The notes beneath the pieces were generated by a model, which was given only the letters and a program-made list of their open reading frames with translations, was not told where the DNA came from and did no database searches. From Aeromicrobium phoceense (GTDB taxonomy: Bacteria > Actinomycetota > Actinomycetes > Propionibacteriales > Nocardioidaceae), in NCBI RefSeq assembly GCF_013868155.1, contig NZ_JACEOG010000001.1, positions 1,240,001-1,304,000 of the forward strand: 64,000 nucleotides of DNA. Reading direction: 5' to 3'. The position numbers and the translations under genes were made by a program. Shown here piece after piece: positions 9,407 through 16,635 of this stretch. Each line of letters starts with the position of its first letter. The first letter of the stretch is position 1.

Positions 9407-10568
9407 CGTTCGCGCCGAGGTGGCGGCACTGCTCGAGCGCTTCGACCTCGCCACGGTCGACCCGGTGGAGTTCCTCGGGGCCCGGTTCGACGCCGGGCTC
9501 GCGTGGGTCCACTTCCCGGTGGGCCGCGGCGGCCTGGACCGCCCGCGTGACGAGCAGCAGGTGGTCGAGCAGCTGCTCGCCGAGGCGGGTGCCCCGGCGC
9601 CCGACCTCGGCCTGAACAGCATCGGCCTGGGCATGGCGGCGCCGACGCTCATCGCGTTCGGCACCCCCGAGCAGCAGGAGCGGTATCTGCGCCCCCTCTT
9701 CACGTGCGAGGAGGTCTGGTGCCAGCTCTTCAGCGAGCCCGGTGCCGGCTCCGACCTCGCGGGCGTGGCGACGAAGGCCGTCCTCGACGGCGACACCTGG
9801 ATCGTGAACGGCCAGAAGGTCTGGACCTCGGGGGCGCAGAACGCCCAGCGCGCGATCCTCGTCGCCCGCACCGATCCGACCGTGGTCAAGCACGCCGGCC
9901 TGTCGTACTTCGTCGTCGACATGGCCGATCCGGGCGTCGACGTGCGTCCGCTGCGCCAGATCACCGGCGAGGCCGAGTTCAACGAGGTCTTCCTGAACGA
10001 CGTGCGCGTGCCGGACGCCGACCGGGTCGGTGATGTCGGCCAAGGTTGGCGCGTGGCCACCACGACGCTCAACAACGAGCGCGTGGCGATCAGCAGCGGG
10101 GCCGACCGCGAGGCCGGCCAGATCGGCATCGTCACCGAGCGGTGGCGCACCGACCCGTCGGTCCGCTCCGCCGCCGAGCACGACCGGCTCATGCAGTGGT
10201 GGGTCGAGACCGAGGTCACCCGCCTCGCGGGCGAGCGCCTGCGCCAGCAGCTGGCCGTCGGTCAGCCCGGCCCCGAGAGCTCGGCGATGAAGCTCGCGTT
10301 CGCGAAGCAGGCACAGCAGGTGTCCGGCTTCGCGCTCGAGCTCGATCCCGACGCAGGGCTGCAGTACGACGACTGGACCATGGTGCGCACCGCGTCCGCG
10401 AGCTTCCTGGGCCGCGGCCCTGGCTTCCGCTACCTGCGCGCCAAGGGCAACTCGATCGAGGGCGGCACGTCCGAGATCATGCGCAACGTCGTGTCCGAGC
10501 GCGTGCTGGGCCTGCCCGCCGACCACCGCCCCGACAAGGGCGTCCCCTTCAACGAGGTGCCCCGATGA
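9399..10568 (+). CDS. Acyl-CoA dehydrogenase, probable large partner of a heteromer
   Basis: 389-residue acyl-CoA dehydrogenase with a complete FAD motif ([14 protein letters not shown]), [14 protein letters not shown], and a C-terminal [20 protein letters not shown] segment. It starts at GTG 9399, overlapping the preceding dehydrogenase by 8 bases, and its stop overlaps the ATG of the next dehydrogenase. Paired full-length and shortened dehydrogenase genes in this order are known from mycobacterial FadE heterotetramers in cholesterol side-chain degradation. By analogy this would be the FAD-competent subunit, partnered with the 353-residue protein at 10565. Confidence 0.88.
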   Translation: MTDVRAEVAALLERFDLATVDPVEFLGARFDAGLAWVHFPVGRGGLDRPRDEQQVVEQLLAEAGAPAPDLGLNSIGLGMAAPTLIAFGTPEQQERYLRPLFTCEEVWCQLFSEPGAGSDLAGVATKAVLDGDTWIVNGQKVWTSGAQNAQRAILVARTDPTVVKHAGLSYFVVDMADPGVDVRPLRQITGEAEFNEVFLNDVRVPDADRVGDVGQGWRVATTTLNNERVAISSGADREAGQIGIVTERWRTDPSVRSAAEHDRLMQWWVETEVTRLAGERLRQQLAVGQPGPESSAMKLAFAKQAQQVSGFALELDPDAGLQYDDWTMVRTASASFLGRGPGFRYLRAKGNSIEGGTSEIMRNVVSERVLGLPADHRPDKGVPFNEVPR

Positions 10569-11626
10569 GTGAACTGCTGTATTCGGATGTCGAGGAGTCG
10601 CTGCGCTCCAGCGTGCGCGGCGCGCTGAAGCGCACCGTCGATCCCTCGACCGTCGCGGCGCTCTACGACGCCCCGGAGACCGACGTCTCCGCCGCCTGGT
10701 CCGCCCTCGCGGGTGACCTCGGACTGGCCGGCCTGCTGGTTCCCGAGCAGTGGGGAGGCGCGGGTGCAGGTGCGCGCGAGGCCTCCGTGGTGCTCGAGGA
10801 GCTCGGTCGCACCGTCGCGCCCGTCCCGTTCCTGGAGAGCGCGGTCATCGCGACCACCGTCCTGCTGTCGGTCGAGGCTCAGGACGTCCTGCCCCGGGTC
10901 GCCTCGGGCGAGCGCCGTGCCGTGCTCGTCCTGCCGTGGTCGGCTCGTGCCGGCGCCTGGTCGGCGGGCGAGGGTGCCACGGCTCCGGTCGCGGGCGCCA
11001 TCGGCGCCGACCTCTTCCTGGTGCCCACGTCCGAGGGCGGGACCGTGCGGCTCGTGCTGCACGAGACCGCCGACGTCACGCCGCTCACGTCGCTCGACAT
11101 GAGCCGGCCGCTGGCGTCGGTCACCCCGACGGGCGAGGGGCAGGTGCTCGCCGAGGGCGACGCCGCGATCGCCGCCGTCGACGCAGCCCTGGCCGCGGGC
11201 GCCGCGCTGCTGGCCTCCGAGCAGCTGGGCCTGGCCCAGTGGTGCCTGGAGACCACCGTGGAGTACGCGAAGACGCGCATCCAGTTCGCCCGGCCGATCG
11301 GCTCGTTCCAGGCGATCAAGCACCGGCTCGCCGACCTCTACCTCGAGGTCACCCAGGCGCAGGCGGCCGCGCGGTACGCGGCCGACACGCTCGCCACGAG
11401 CGATCCGGACGCCCCCGTCGCGCAGGCCGTGGCGCAGTCGTACTGCTCCGACGTCGCGCTGCACGCGGCCGAGGAGGCGCTGCAGCTCCACGGCGGCATC
11501 GGCATGACGTGGGAGCATGCGATCCACCTGTACCTGAAGCGGGCCAAGTCCGACCAGCTCGCGCTCGGCACGCCCGCGGCGCACCGTTCCGACCTGGCCG
11601 ACCTCGTCGACCTGCCGCAGTCCTGA
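10565..11626 (+). CDS. Acyl-CoA dehydrogenase-like protein, probable small partner subunit
   Basis: 353-residue acyl-CoA dehydrogenase homologue, about 35-50 residues shorter than its two upstream neighbours. The typical SEPxAGSD flavin motif is absent in the middle region, which instead is Ala/Val-rich, while the C-terminal helical domain is intact (AKTRIQFARPIGSFQAIKH, and LHGGIGMTWEHAIHLYLKRA). This pattern fits the non-identical second subunit of heterotetrameric FadE enzymes, where binding sites are contributed unequally. ATG 10565 overlaps the previous stop (ATGA). An 11-C tract follows the stop directly. Confidence 0.85.
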   Translation: MSELLYSDVEESLRSSVRGALKRTVDPSTVAALYDAPETDVSAAWSALAGDLGLAGLLVPEQWGGAGAGAREASVVLEELGRTVAPVPFLESAVIATTVLLSVEAQDVLPRVASGERRAVLVLPWSARAGAWSAGEGATAPVAGAIGADLFLVPTSEGGTVRLVLHETADVTPLTSLDMSRPLASVTPTGEGQVLAEGDAAIAAVDAALAAGAALLASEQLGLAQWCLETTVEYAKTRIQFARPIGSFQAIKHRLADLYLEVTQAQAAARYAADTLATSDPDAPVAQAVAQSYCSDVALHAAEEALQLHGGIGMTWEHAIHLYLKRAKSDQLALGTPAAHRSDLADLVDLPQS

Positions 11627-11637
11627 CCCCCCCCCCC
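11627..11637 (+). repeat. Homopolymer tract of 11 cytosines
   Basis: Eleven consecutive C residues begin immediately after the TGA of the third dehydrogenase and lie about 35 bases before the next start codon. The tract is non-coding, so length changes would alter only spacing or mRNA structure. It could also be a sequencing-length ambiguity. Confidence 0.8.
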
Positions 11638-11671
11638 GACCCACCTCACCCACCACCTGGAGGATCCACGT

Positions 11672-12442
11672 ATGGACACCACGTCACTGTTCTCACTCGA
11701 AGGCCGCACCGCTCTCGTCACCGGAGGGTCCCGCGGGATCGGCCGCATGATCGCCGAGGGCTTCCTCAAGCAGGGCGCGCGGGTCTACATCTCGGCCCGC
11801 AAGGCCGAGGCGTGCGACGCCACCGCCGCCGAGCTCTCGGAGTTCGGCACCTGCGTGTCGCTGCCGGCCGACGTCTCGACGCTGGACGGCATCAACGACC
11901 TCGTCGCGCGCTACCGCGAGCACGAGTCGAGCCTGGACATCCTGGTCAACAACGCCGGTGCCGCCTGGGGCGCGCCGTTCGACGAGTTCCCCGAGTCCGG
12001 CTGGGACAAGGTCATGGACCTCAACGTCAAGTCGCTGTTCTTCCTGACGCAGGCGCTGAAGTCGGACCTCGTGGCCGCGACCGGCGACCACCTCGCCAAG
12101 GTCATCAACATCGCCTCGATCGACGGCATCAGCCTGAACCCGCAGGAGACGTACTCCTACCACGCCAGCAAGGCCGGGGTCATCCAGCTGACGCGCCGCA
12201 TGGCGATCCGCCTGATCGAGGACGACATCGCCGTCAGCGGCATCGCGCCGGGCGCGTTCGCCTCGAACATGAACAAGGACGCTCGCGACCACGCCGAGGA
12301 GATCAAGTCCTCGATCCCGTCGGGCCGCATCGGCACGTCCGAGGACATGGCCGCCGCTGCGATCTACCTCGCGGCACGGTCGGGCGACTACGTCGTCGGC
12401 TCCACCATCACGGTCGACGGCGGCGTCACGCACGCTCGCTGA
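11672..12442 (+). CDS. Short-chain dehydrogenase/reductase
   Basis: 256-residue classical SDR with the cofactor motif TGGSRGIG near residue 18, the NNAG motif near 94, catalytic Ser in NIASIDG, and the Tyr-x3-Lys pair in YHASK. The C-terminal TITVDGG is also typical. Expected to oxidise a 3-hydroxyacyl-CoA or other alcohol with NAD(P). ATG 11672 follows TGGAGG. It closes the dehydrogenase operon and is followed by a strong terminator; it would supply the otherwise missing hydroxyacyl-CoA dehydrogenase step between hydratase and thiolase. Exact substrate unknown. Confidence 0.9.
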   Translation: MDTTSLFSLEGRTALVTGGSRGIGRMIAEGFLKQGARVYISARKAEACDATAAELSEFGTCVSLPADVSTLDGINDLVARYREHESSLDILVNNAGAAWGAPFDEFPESGWDKVMDLNVKSLFFLTQALKSDLVAATGDHLAKVINIASIDGISLNPQETYSYHASKAGVIQLTRRMAIRLIEDDIAVSGIAPGAFASNMNKDARDHAEEIKSSIPSGRIGTSEDMAAAAIYLAARSGDYVVGSTITVDGGVTHAR

Positions 12443-12455
12443 GACAGCTTCACGG

Positions 12456-12486
12456 AGGGGCCGCGCGGTGATCCGCGCGGCCCTTT
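12456..12486 (+). terminator. Intrinsic terminator
   Basis: Stem GGGCCGCGCGG (12458-12468) pairs with 12473-12483 across a TGAT loop and is followed by TTT. It ends the acyl-CoA dehydrogenase/SDR operon. Confidence 0.88.
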
Positions 12487-12492
12487 CGCTTG

Positions 12493-12510
12493 AGTTGAAA
12501 CCAACTTCAT
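12493..12510 (+). promoter_or_regulatory. Operator C of the AGTTGAA-N6-TTCA family
   Basis: AGTTGAA at 12493-12499, six bases, TTCA at 12506-12509, upstream of a good promoter for the binding-protein gene at 12609. A further GAGTTCAAC follows at 12520-12526. Confidence 0.62.
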
Positions 12511-12528
12511 ATAAACCTGAGTTCAACA

Positions 12529-12557
12529 TTGACTTTGCGGGTCGGCGCCATCAGGAT
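12529..12557 (+). promoter_or_regulatory. Candidate sigma-70-type promoter of binding-protein gene
   Basis: TTGACT (12529-12534), a 17-base spacer and CAGGAT (12552-12557). Transcription would begin near 12564, just upstream of or within a perfect CRP-type palindrome, with operator C lying just upstream of the -35. Confidence 0.6.
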
Positions 12558-12564
12558 GGGCTGA

Positions 12565-12586
12565 ACATGTGAGACCGATCACATGT
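12565..12586. promoter_or_regulatory. Perfect CRP/GlxR-type operator
   Basis: ACATGTGA (12565-12572), six bases, TCACATGT (12579-12586): an 8-bp perfect inverted repeat containing exact TGTGA-N6-TCACA. This is the consensus of CRP-family regulators, including actinobacterial GlxR/Crp. It lies downstream of the predicted -10, which would favour repression from this promoter. Confidence 0.75.
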
Positions 12587-12608
12587 CCATCGGAGGGAAA
12601 GGCTGGTC

Positions 12609-14165
12609 ATGTCGAGACGAGTTCAGGCATCTGCACTGGTGACGATCGCGGCGCTCACGCTCGCCGCGTGCGGAGGGGAGTCCGGGGGAGCGCAAGGCCC
12701 GGCGGGAGAGGTTCCCGAGAGCCTCGTGATGGACCTGCGCAACGACATCGACACCTTCGACCCGGCGATCTCGTCGTCGGACCAAGGGTCGATGCAGTTG
12801 TTCGAGGCGCTCTACGACACTCCGGTCCGCCAGGACCGCAAGACGGGCGGCGTCGCCCCGGCCATGGCCACGAAGTGGGAGGTCACGCCCACGAAGGTCG
12901 TGTTCACCCTGCGCCCCGACCTCAAGTGCAGCGACGGCTCCGACCTGCTGCCGTCGGACGTCGCGAACAACATGAAGCGCCTCGCCGACCCGAAGTCGGG
13001 CTCGCCGTTCACCGGTCGACTCTTCGGTCCCGGTGGCGCGAAGGCGATCGTCGGTGATGACGAGGCCGACACCCTGACCATCGAGGTCAACCAGCCCCAC
13101 GCGGACATGCTGGAGTCGATGACGAACGCATTCGTCGTCTGCCCGAAGGGCCTTGAGGACGTCGAGAGCCTCGGCACCGAGCCGCAGGGCTCCGGCCCCT
13201 ACAAGATCGCCTCGATGAAGCGCGGCGACGAGTACGTGCTCGAGTCGTGGGACTCGCCGGCCCTCGGCGAGGACGAGGAGGTCCCGGCGAAGATCACGAT
13301 GCGCGTCGTGACGTCGGACTCCACCCGCGCCAACCTCTTCGAGACCGGGGCCACGGACATCGCCGCGATCCTCGGCCGCGACAACGAGCGCTTGGTGCAG
13401 GACAACGACCCGATCCAGGGCAAGGCCTACGGCGCCGACGCCATCTCGTTCAACGAGCGCGAGGGCCGTCCGTTCGCCGACGAGCGCCTGCGCCGCGCCG
13501 TCGCCCACGCCATCGACCCGGAGGGCTTCACGAAGGCCGCCTCGTTCGGCCTGGGCGAGCCCACCCGGACCTTCATCACGCCGGACATGAACTGCTACAC
13601 CCCGGAGAACGAGCAGTTCACCCCGGAGTTCGACCTGGACACCGCGAAGAAGGAGCTCGAGGCGGCCGGCTACGGCCCGGGCGGCAAGGAGCTGACGGTC
13701 GAGATGCTGGGCTACGACGTCCAGAACTCCGGACCGGAGTACCTGGCCGACGCGGTGCGCCAGCTGGGCATCAAGGTCAACATCACGAGCGGCACCCAGG
13801 CCCAGGCGGCCGGCACGATCTACGGCGACGACGAGGACTGGGACATCATCGTCTACCCGTACCAGACCGCGATCCGCACGCCGTTCCCCATGGCCACGAA
13901 GATGAGCTCGGTCTACGGTGAGGGCGGCGCGCTGAACTGGGGCCGCGTCGACAACGACGAGTTCGACGCGATGGTCAAGGACCAGCTCTCGAAGGTCGAG
14001 GGCGACGAGCGCTGCAAGCTCTGGGGCGAGGCCGAGGCCGCGCTGCTGGAGCGGGTGGACTTCGTCCCGCTGATGATCCCCGTCGTGAACTACTTCACCA
14101 AGGGGCTCACCTTCGACGCCGGCTACCGCGTCGTGAACCTGCGCAGCATCCGCAACGCGGACTGA
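12609..14165 (+). CDS. Peptide-type ABC transporter substrate-binding lipoprotein
   Basis: 518-residue SBP_bac_5 protein. The N-terminus is a lipoprotein signal: basic MSRRVQ, a hydrophobic stretch, and lipobox LAAC with the modified cysteine near residue 21. ATG 12609 follows GGAGGG with about 11 bases spacing. It is a close paralogue of the partial protein at 2-1303, and neither has its own permease or ATPase genes here, so both may feed the importer encoded at 29702-33484 or one elsewhere. The promoter carries an AGTTGAA-type operator and a perfect CRP-type site, tying expression to the catabolic regulon and probably to carbon status. Substrate unknown. Confidence 0.92.
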   Translation: MSRRVQASALVTIAALTLAACGGESGGAQGPAGEVPESLVMDLRNDIDTFDPAISSSDQGSMQLFEALYDTPVRQDRKTGGVAPAMATKWEVTPTKVVFTLRPDLKCSDGSDLLPSDVANNMKRLADPKSGSPFTGRLFGPGGAKAIVGDDEADTLTIEVNQPHADMLESMTNAFVVCPKGLEDVESLGTEPQGSGPYKIASMKRGDEYVLESWDSPALGEDEEVPAKITMRVVTSDSTRANLFETGATDIAAILGRDNERLVQDNDPIQGKAYGADAISFNEREGRPFADERLRRAVAHAIDPEGFTKAASFGLGEPTRTFITPDMNCYTPENEQFTPEFDLDTAKKELEAAGYGPGGKELTVEMLGYDVQNSGPEYLADAVRQLGIKVNITSGTQAQAAGTIYGDDEDWDIIVYPYQTAIRTPFPMATKMSSVYGEGGALNWGRVDNDEFDAMVKDQLSKVEGDERCKLWGEAEAALLERVDFVPLMIPVVNYFTKGLTFDAGYRVVNLRSIRNAD

Positions 14166-14177
14166 CGCCCACAAGCC

Positions 14178-14213
14178 AGCAGCCCCGCCGGATTCCTCCC
14201 CGGCGGGGCTGCT
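14178..14213. terminator. Bidirectional intrinsic terminator
   Basis: A 14-bp perfect stem (14178-14191 with 14200-14213) around an 8-base loop, between the convergent binding-protein and DNA ligase genes. Confidence 0.88.
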
Positions 14214-14233
14214 GTCTGTCCGGGCCGGTCCGG

Positions 14234-14278
14234 TGATCGAGTAGGTGGCGAGCGCAGCGAGACGCCGTATCGAGATCA
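14234..14278. repeat. Dispersed palindromic repeat, copy 1
   Basis: Element bounded by TGATCGAGTAG and GTATCGAGATCA with an inner GCGAGCGCAGCGAG core. The ends are inverted repeats. Related copies lie at 16491-16615 and 35791-35884. It sits between a terminator and the stop of ligB. Confidence 0.75.
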
Positions 14279-14292
14279 GGCGAGGGTTCTGC

Positions 14293-15810
14293 TCAAGCGC
14301 CGGCGAGCGCGCGCACCGCATCGATGGTGTCGGCCTCGTGCGGCGCCTTGTCGTCGCGGTAGCGCACGACGCGGGCGAAGCGCAGGGCCAGGCCGCCGGG
14401 GTAGCGGGTGGAGCGCTGGAGCCCGTCGAAGGCGATCTCGACGACCTGCTCGGGCCGGACGTGGACGACGTGACCCTCGCGGTGCGTCTCCAGGGCGAGG
14501 AACCGCTCGGTCTGCCAGGTGAGCATCGCGTCGGTCATCCCCTTGAAGGTCTTGCCAAGCATCACGAACCCGGTCGGGGACGACTCGTCGCGCGCGCCGA
14601 GGTGGATGTTCGAGAGCCAGCCCTGTCGGCGGCCGGAGCCCCACTCCACGGCGAGGACGACCAGGTCGAGCGTGTGGACCGGCTTGACCTTCACCCAGGC
14701 CGCGCCGCGGCGCCCCGCGGCGTAGGGAGCGGAGAGGTCCTTGAGGACGACGCCCTCGTGCCCGGCGGCGACGGTCTCCGCGGCGAAGGCGTCGGCGGCC
14801 GCCGCGTCGGAGGTGACGAGGCGGCGGACCCGGTGGGCCTCGGGCACCAGCGCGTCGAGCGCGGCCGTGCGCTCGTGTCCGGGGGAGTCGAGCAGGTCAC
14901 GGCCGTCGACGTGGAGCACGTCGAAGAAGTGGGGCGTGATCGCGACGCCGGCGGCCTGGGCCGTGCGGCTGGCCGTGTCCTGGAAGGCCATCGGACGGCC
15001 GTCGTCGGACAGAGCCAGCGCCTCGCCGTCGAGCACGAACCGCGTGGCGGGCAGCGAGCGGGCGACCGCGACCACCTCGGGCAGCCGGTCGGTGATGTCG
15101 TCGAGGCTGCGGGTGACCACGAGCACCGCGTCGCCGTCGCGGTGGACCTGGATGCGGATGCCGTCGAGCTTGGCGTCGATGGCGACGTCGGTGCGGCCGT
15201 CGGGGGAGAGACCGGCCATGGCGGTGGCCACGTCGGGTGCACTCGAGGCCAGCATCGGCATGACCGGTCGGCCGACCTCGAGGCCGATCGCGGCCAGTGC
15301 CTCCTCGCCCTCGAAGGCGGCGCTCGCCGCGGCGACCGTGCTGCCGGCGAGCATCGCCGCCCGGCGCACCGCGGCCACCGGCACCCCCGCGACCTGCGCC
15401 ACGGCCTCCTGCGTGACGGCGTCGAGCGCGCCCTGGCGCAGGTTGCCGGTGACGATCGCCCGGAGCCACGCCTGCTCGGCGGCGGTGGCCCGCGCGAAGA
15501 GGTCGGCGACGGCCTCCCGGCGGTCGCGCTGGGAGCCGGACCCCGACAGCCGCGACATCGCCTCGAACGCCGCATCGACTTCGAGCACGTCCAGCGACGG
15601 CTGGTCGGCAGGCGGGGTGGGGGCGCTCACGCCCCGCCAGCCCAGGCCTGTGCGCCGCTGGCGAAGGGCGCCACCGAGGTAGGACACCACGACCTCGAGC
15701 TCGTCGGGTTCGACCCGGCCGAGCAGCTCGGCGAGCAGCGCCACCTTCGCCTTCCGGGAGCGCGTCGCGGCGACCTCGGTGGAGGTGGCGACGAGCTCGG
15801 CGAGCAACAT
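14293..15810 (-). CDS. ligB: ATP-dependent DNA ligase (LigB type)
   Basis: 505-residue ATP-dependent DNA ligase, matching the length and layout of actinobacterial LigB: an all-helical N-terminal DNA-binding domain (residues 1-200), an adenylation domain with nucleotidyl Lys214 in DAKLDGIRI, further motifs RFVLDGEALAL, EGVVLKDL and WVKVKP, and a C-terminal OB domain. It seals nicks using ATP, as an accessory to the NAD-dependent LigA. ATG 15810 is preceded by CAGGAT with a 6-base gap, a probable leaderless promoter. There are no Ku or other end-joining genes beside it. Confidence 0.93.
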   Translation of the reverse strand: MLLAELVATSTEVAATRSRKAKVALLAELLGRVEPDELEVVVSYLGGALRQRRTGLGWRGVSAPTPPADQPSLDVLEVDAAFEAMSRLSGSGSQRDRREAVADLFARATAAEQAWLRAIVTGNLRQGALDAVTQEAVAQVAGVPVAAVRRAAMLAGSTVAAASAAFEGEEALAAIGLEVGRPVMPMLASSAPDVATAMAGLSPDGRTDVAIDAKLDGIRIQVHRDGDAVLVVTRSLDDITDRLPEVVAVARSLPATRFVLDGEALALSDDGRPMAFQDTASRTAQAAGVAITPHFFDVLHVDGRDLLDSPGHERTAALDALVPEAHRVRRLVTSDAAAADAFAAETVAAGHEGVVLKDLSAPYAAGRRGAAWVKVKPVHTLDLVVLAVEWGSGRRQGWLSNIHLGARDESSPTGFVMLGKTFKGMTDAMLTWQTERFLALETHREGHVVHVRPEQVVEIAFDGLQRSTRYPGGLALRFARVVRYRDDKAPHEADTIDAVRALAGA

Positions 15811-15869
15811 GCCCCCATCCTGCCGCTCGCCACCGACAGCCGCTGGCCCCGAGCGGGCAGGATGGGCTC
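15811..15869. promoter_or_regulatory. Divergent leaderless promoters (ligB / hypothetical)
   Basis: In the 59 bases between the two starts, CAGGAT occurs exactly 6 bases before each start codon: on the minus strand at 15817-15822 for ligB, and on the plus strand at 15858-15863 for GTG 15870. Neither start has a ribosome site. Confidence 0.5.
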
Positions 15870-16493
15870 GTGAAGCCGGGTCGGATCAGGGAGCGCTTCG
15901 TCGGCCGCATCGCGGGCGTCGGCAGCACGAGCGGGATCCGCGTGGTCGTCGGGCGCTGGGATGCCTCGCCGTGGGGCGCGTTCGCGGACGTGATGATCGA
16001 GGACGCGTCCGGTCACCGCGTGCTGCTGGCCCCGTCCGAGCGGGTGCGGGACTTCGTCGCGGCAACCTACACGTTCGACGAGCACGTCGTCGAGCCCGTG
16101 TCCGTGACGGACACGGCCGACGGGTGGCAGGTCGCGACGCCGTCGCTGTCGCTGCGGTTGGTGGTGGGTGGGCGGACGCCGCTGGGTGCGCTGCTCCGCC
16201 TGGTGCCCGCACGCCTCGCGACAGCGCCCGCCTGGTGCGGCGCGATCGACCCGATTGCGCGCGTCGTGATGCGAGGCGTAAGGACGCGCGGGACGGCCGG
16301 TAACGACCGCCGCGAGTGGTACGGCGCGACGGGGATCGTCTCGGTGGACGCGATGGCGGGAACGTGGCGGGGGACCGACCTCGGGGACCTCCGGCCGGTG
16401 GACCCGCCCTGCCGCTTCGGGTTCTCGAGCACGCCGACGAGGCCGTCGGTCACGAGTGTCGTGACGACGATCGAGCGGTCGCTACCAGCGTGA
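15870..16493 (+). CDS. Conserved-type hypothetical protein
   Basis: 207-residue soluble protein I cannot assign to a family. It begins VKPGRIRERFVGRIAGVG and has strand-rich segments (VVVGRWDASPWGAFADVMIED, SHRVLLAP-like, WYGATGIVSVD) and a Pro/Ser C-terminus; no membrane helices. Features such as FADVMIEDASG and ERVRDFVAATYTFD suggest a beta-rich fold. GTG 15870 fits a leaderless start. The TGA stop is the first three bases of a dispersed palindromic repeat, suggesting the repeat inserted at or reshaped the gene's end. Confidence 0.7.
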   Translation: MKPGRIRERFVGRIAGVGSTSGIRVVVGRWDASPWGAFADVMIEDASGHRVLLAPSERVRDFVAATYTFDEHVVEPVSVTDTADGWQVATPSLSLRLVVGGRTPLGALLRLVPARLATAPAWCGAIDPIARVVMRGVRTRGTAGNDRREWYGATGIVSVDAMAGTWRGTDLGDLRPVDPPCRFGFSSTPTRPSVTSVVTTIERSLPA

Positions 16494-16615
16494 TCTCGAT
16501 ACGCCTGCTCGTTCCTCGCAGTGCTACTCGATCACCGGGTGCGTGATCTCGATACGCCTGCTCGGCGTCCGGTGGTTGAGTAGCTCGCGAGGAACGAGCG
16601 GCGTATCGAAACCAC
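16491..16615. repeat. Dispersed palindromic repeat cluster, copies 2a-2c
   Basis: Three partly degenerate copies in tandem: 16491-16534 (TGATCTCGATACGCC ... TACTCGATCA), 16544-16580, and 16572-16615 (GTGGTTGAGTAG ... GTATCGAAACCAC). Each has inverted ends and a GCGAGGAACGAGC-like core. It fills the convergent gap between the hypothetical gene and the carboxylase. Confidence 0.8.
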
Positions 16616-16635
16616 TGCTCAGACGCGCCGCCGGC

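Noticed and set aside
16491..16615. Tandem repeats resembling a tiny CRISPR array
   Set aside because: The copies are degenerate, contain inverted ends, have no regular spacers and no cas genes nearby; they match a dispersed intergenic repeat.
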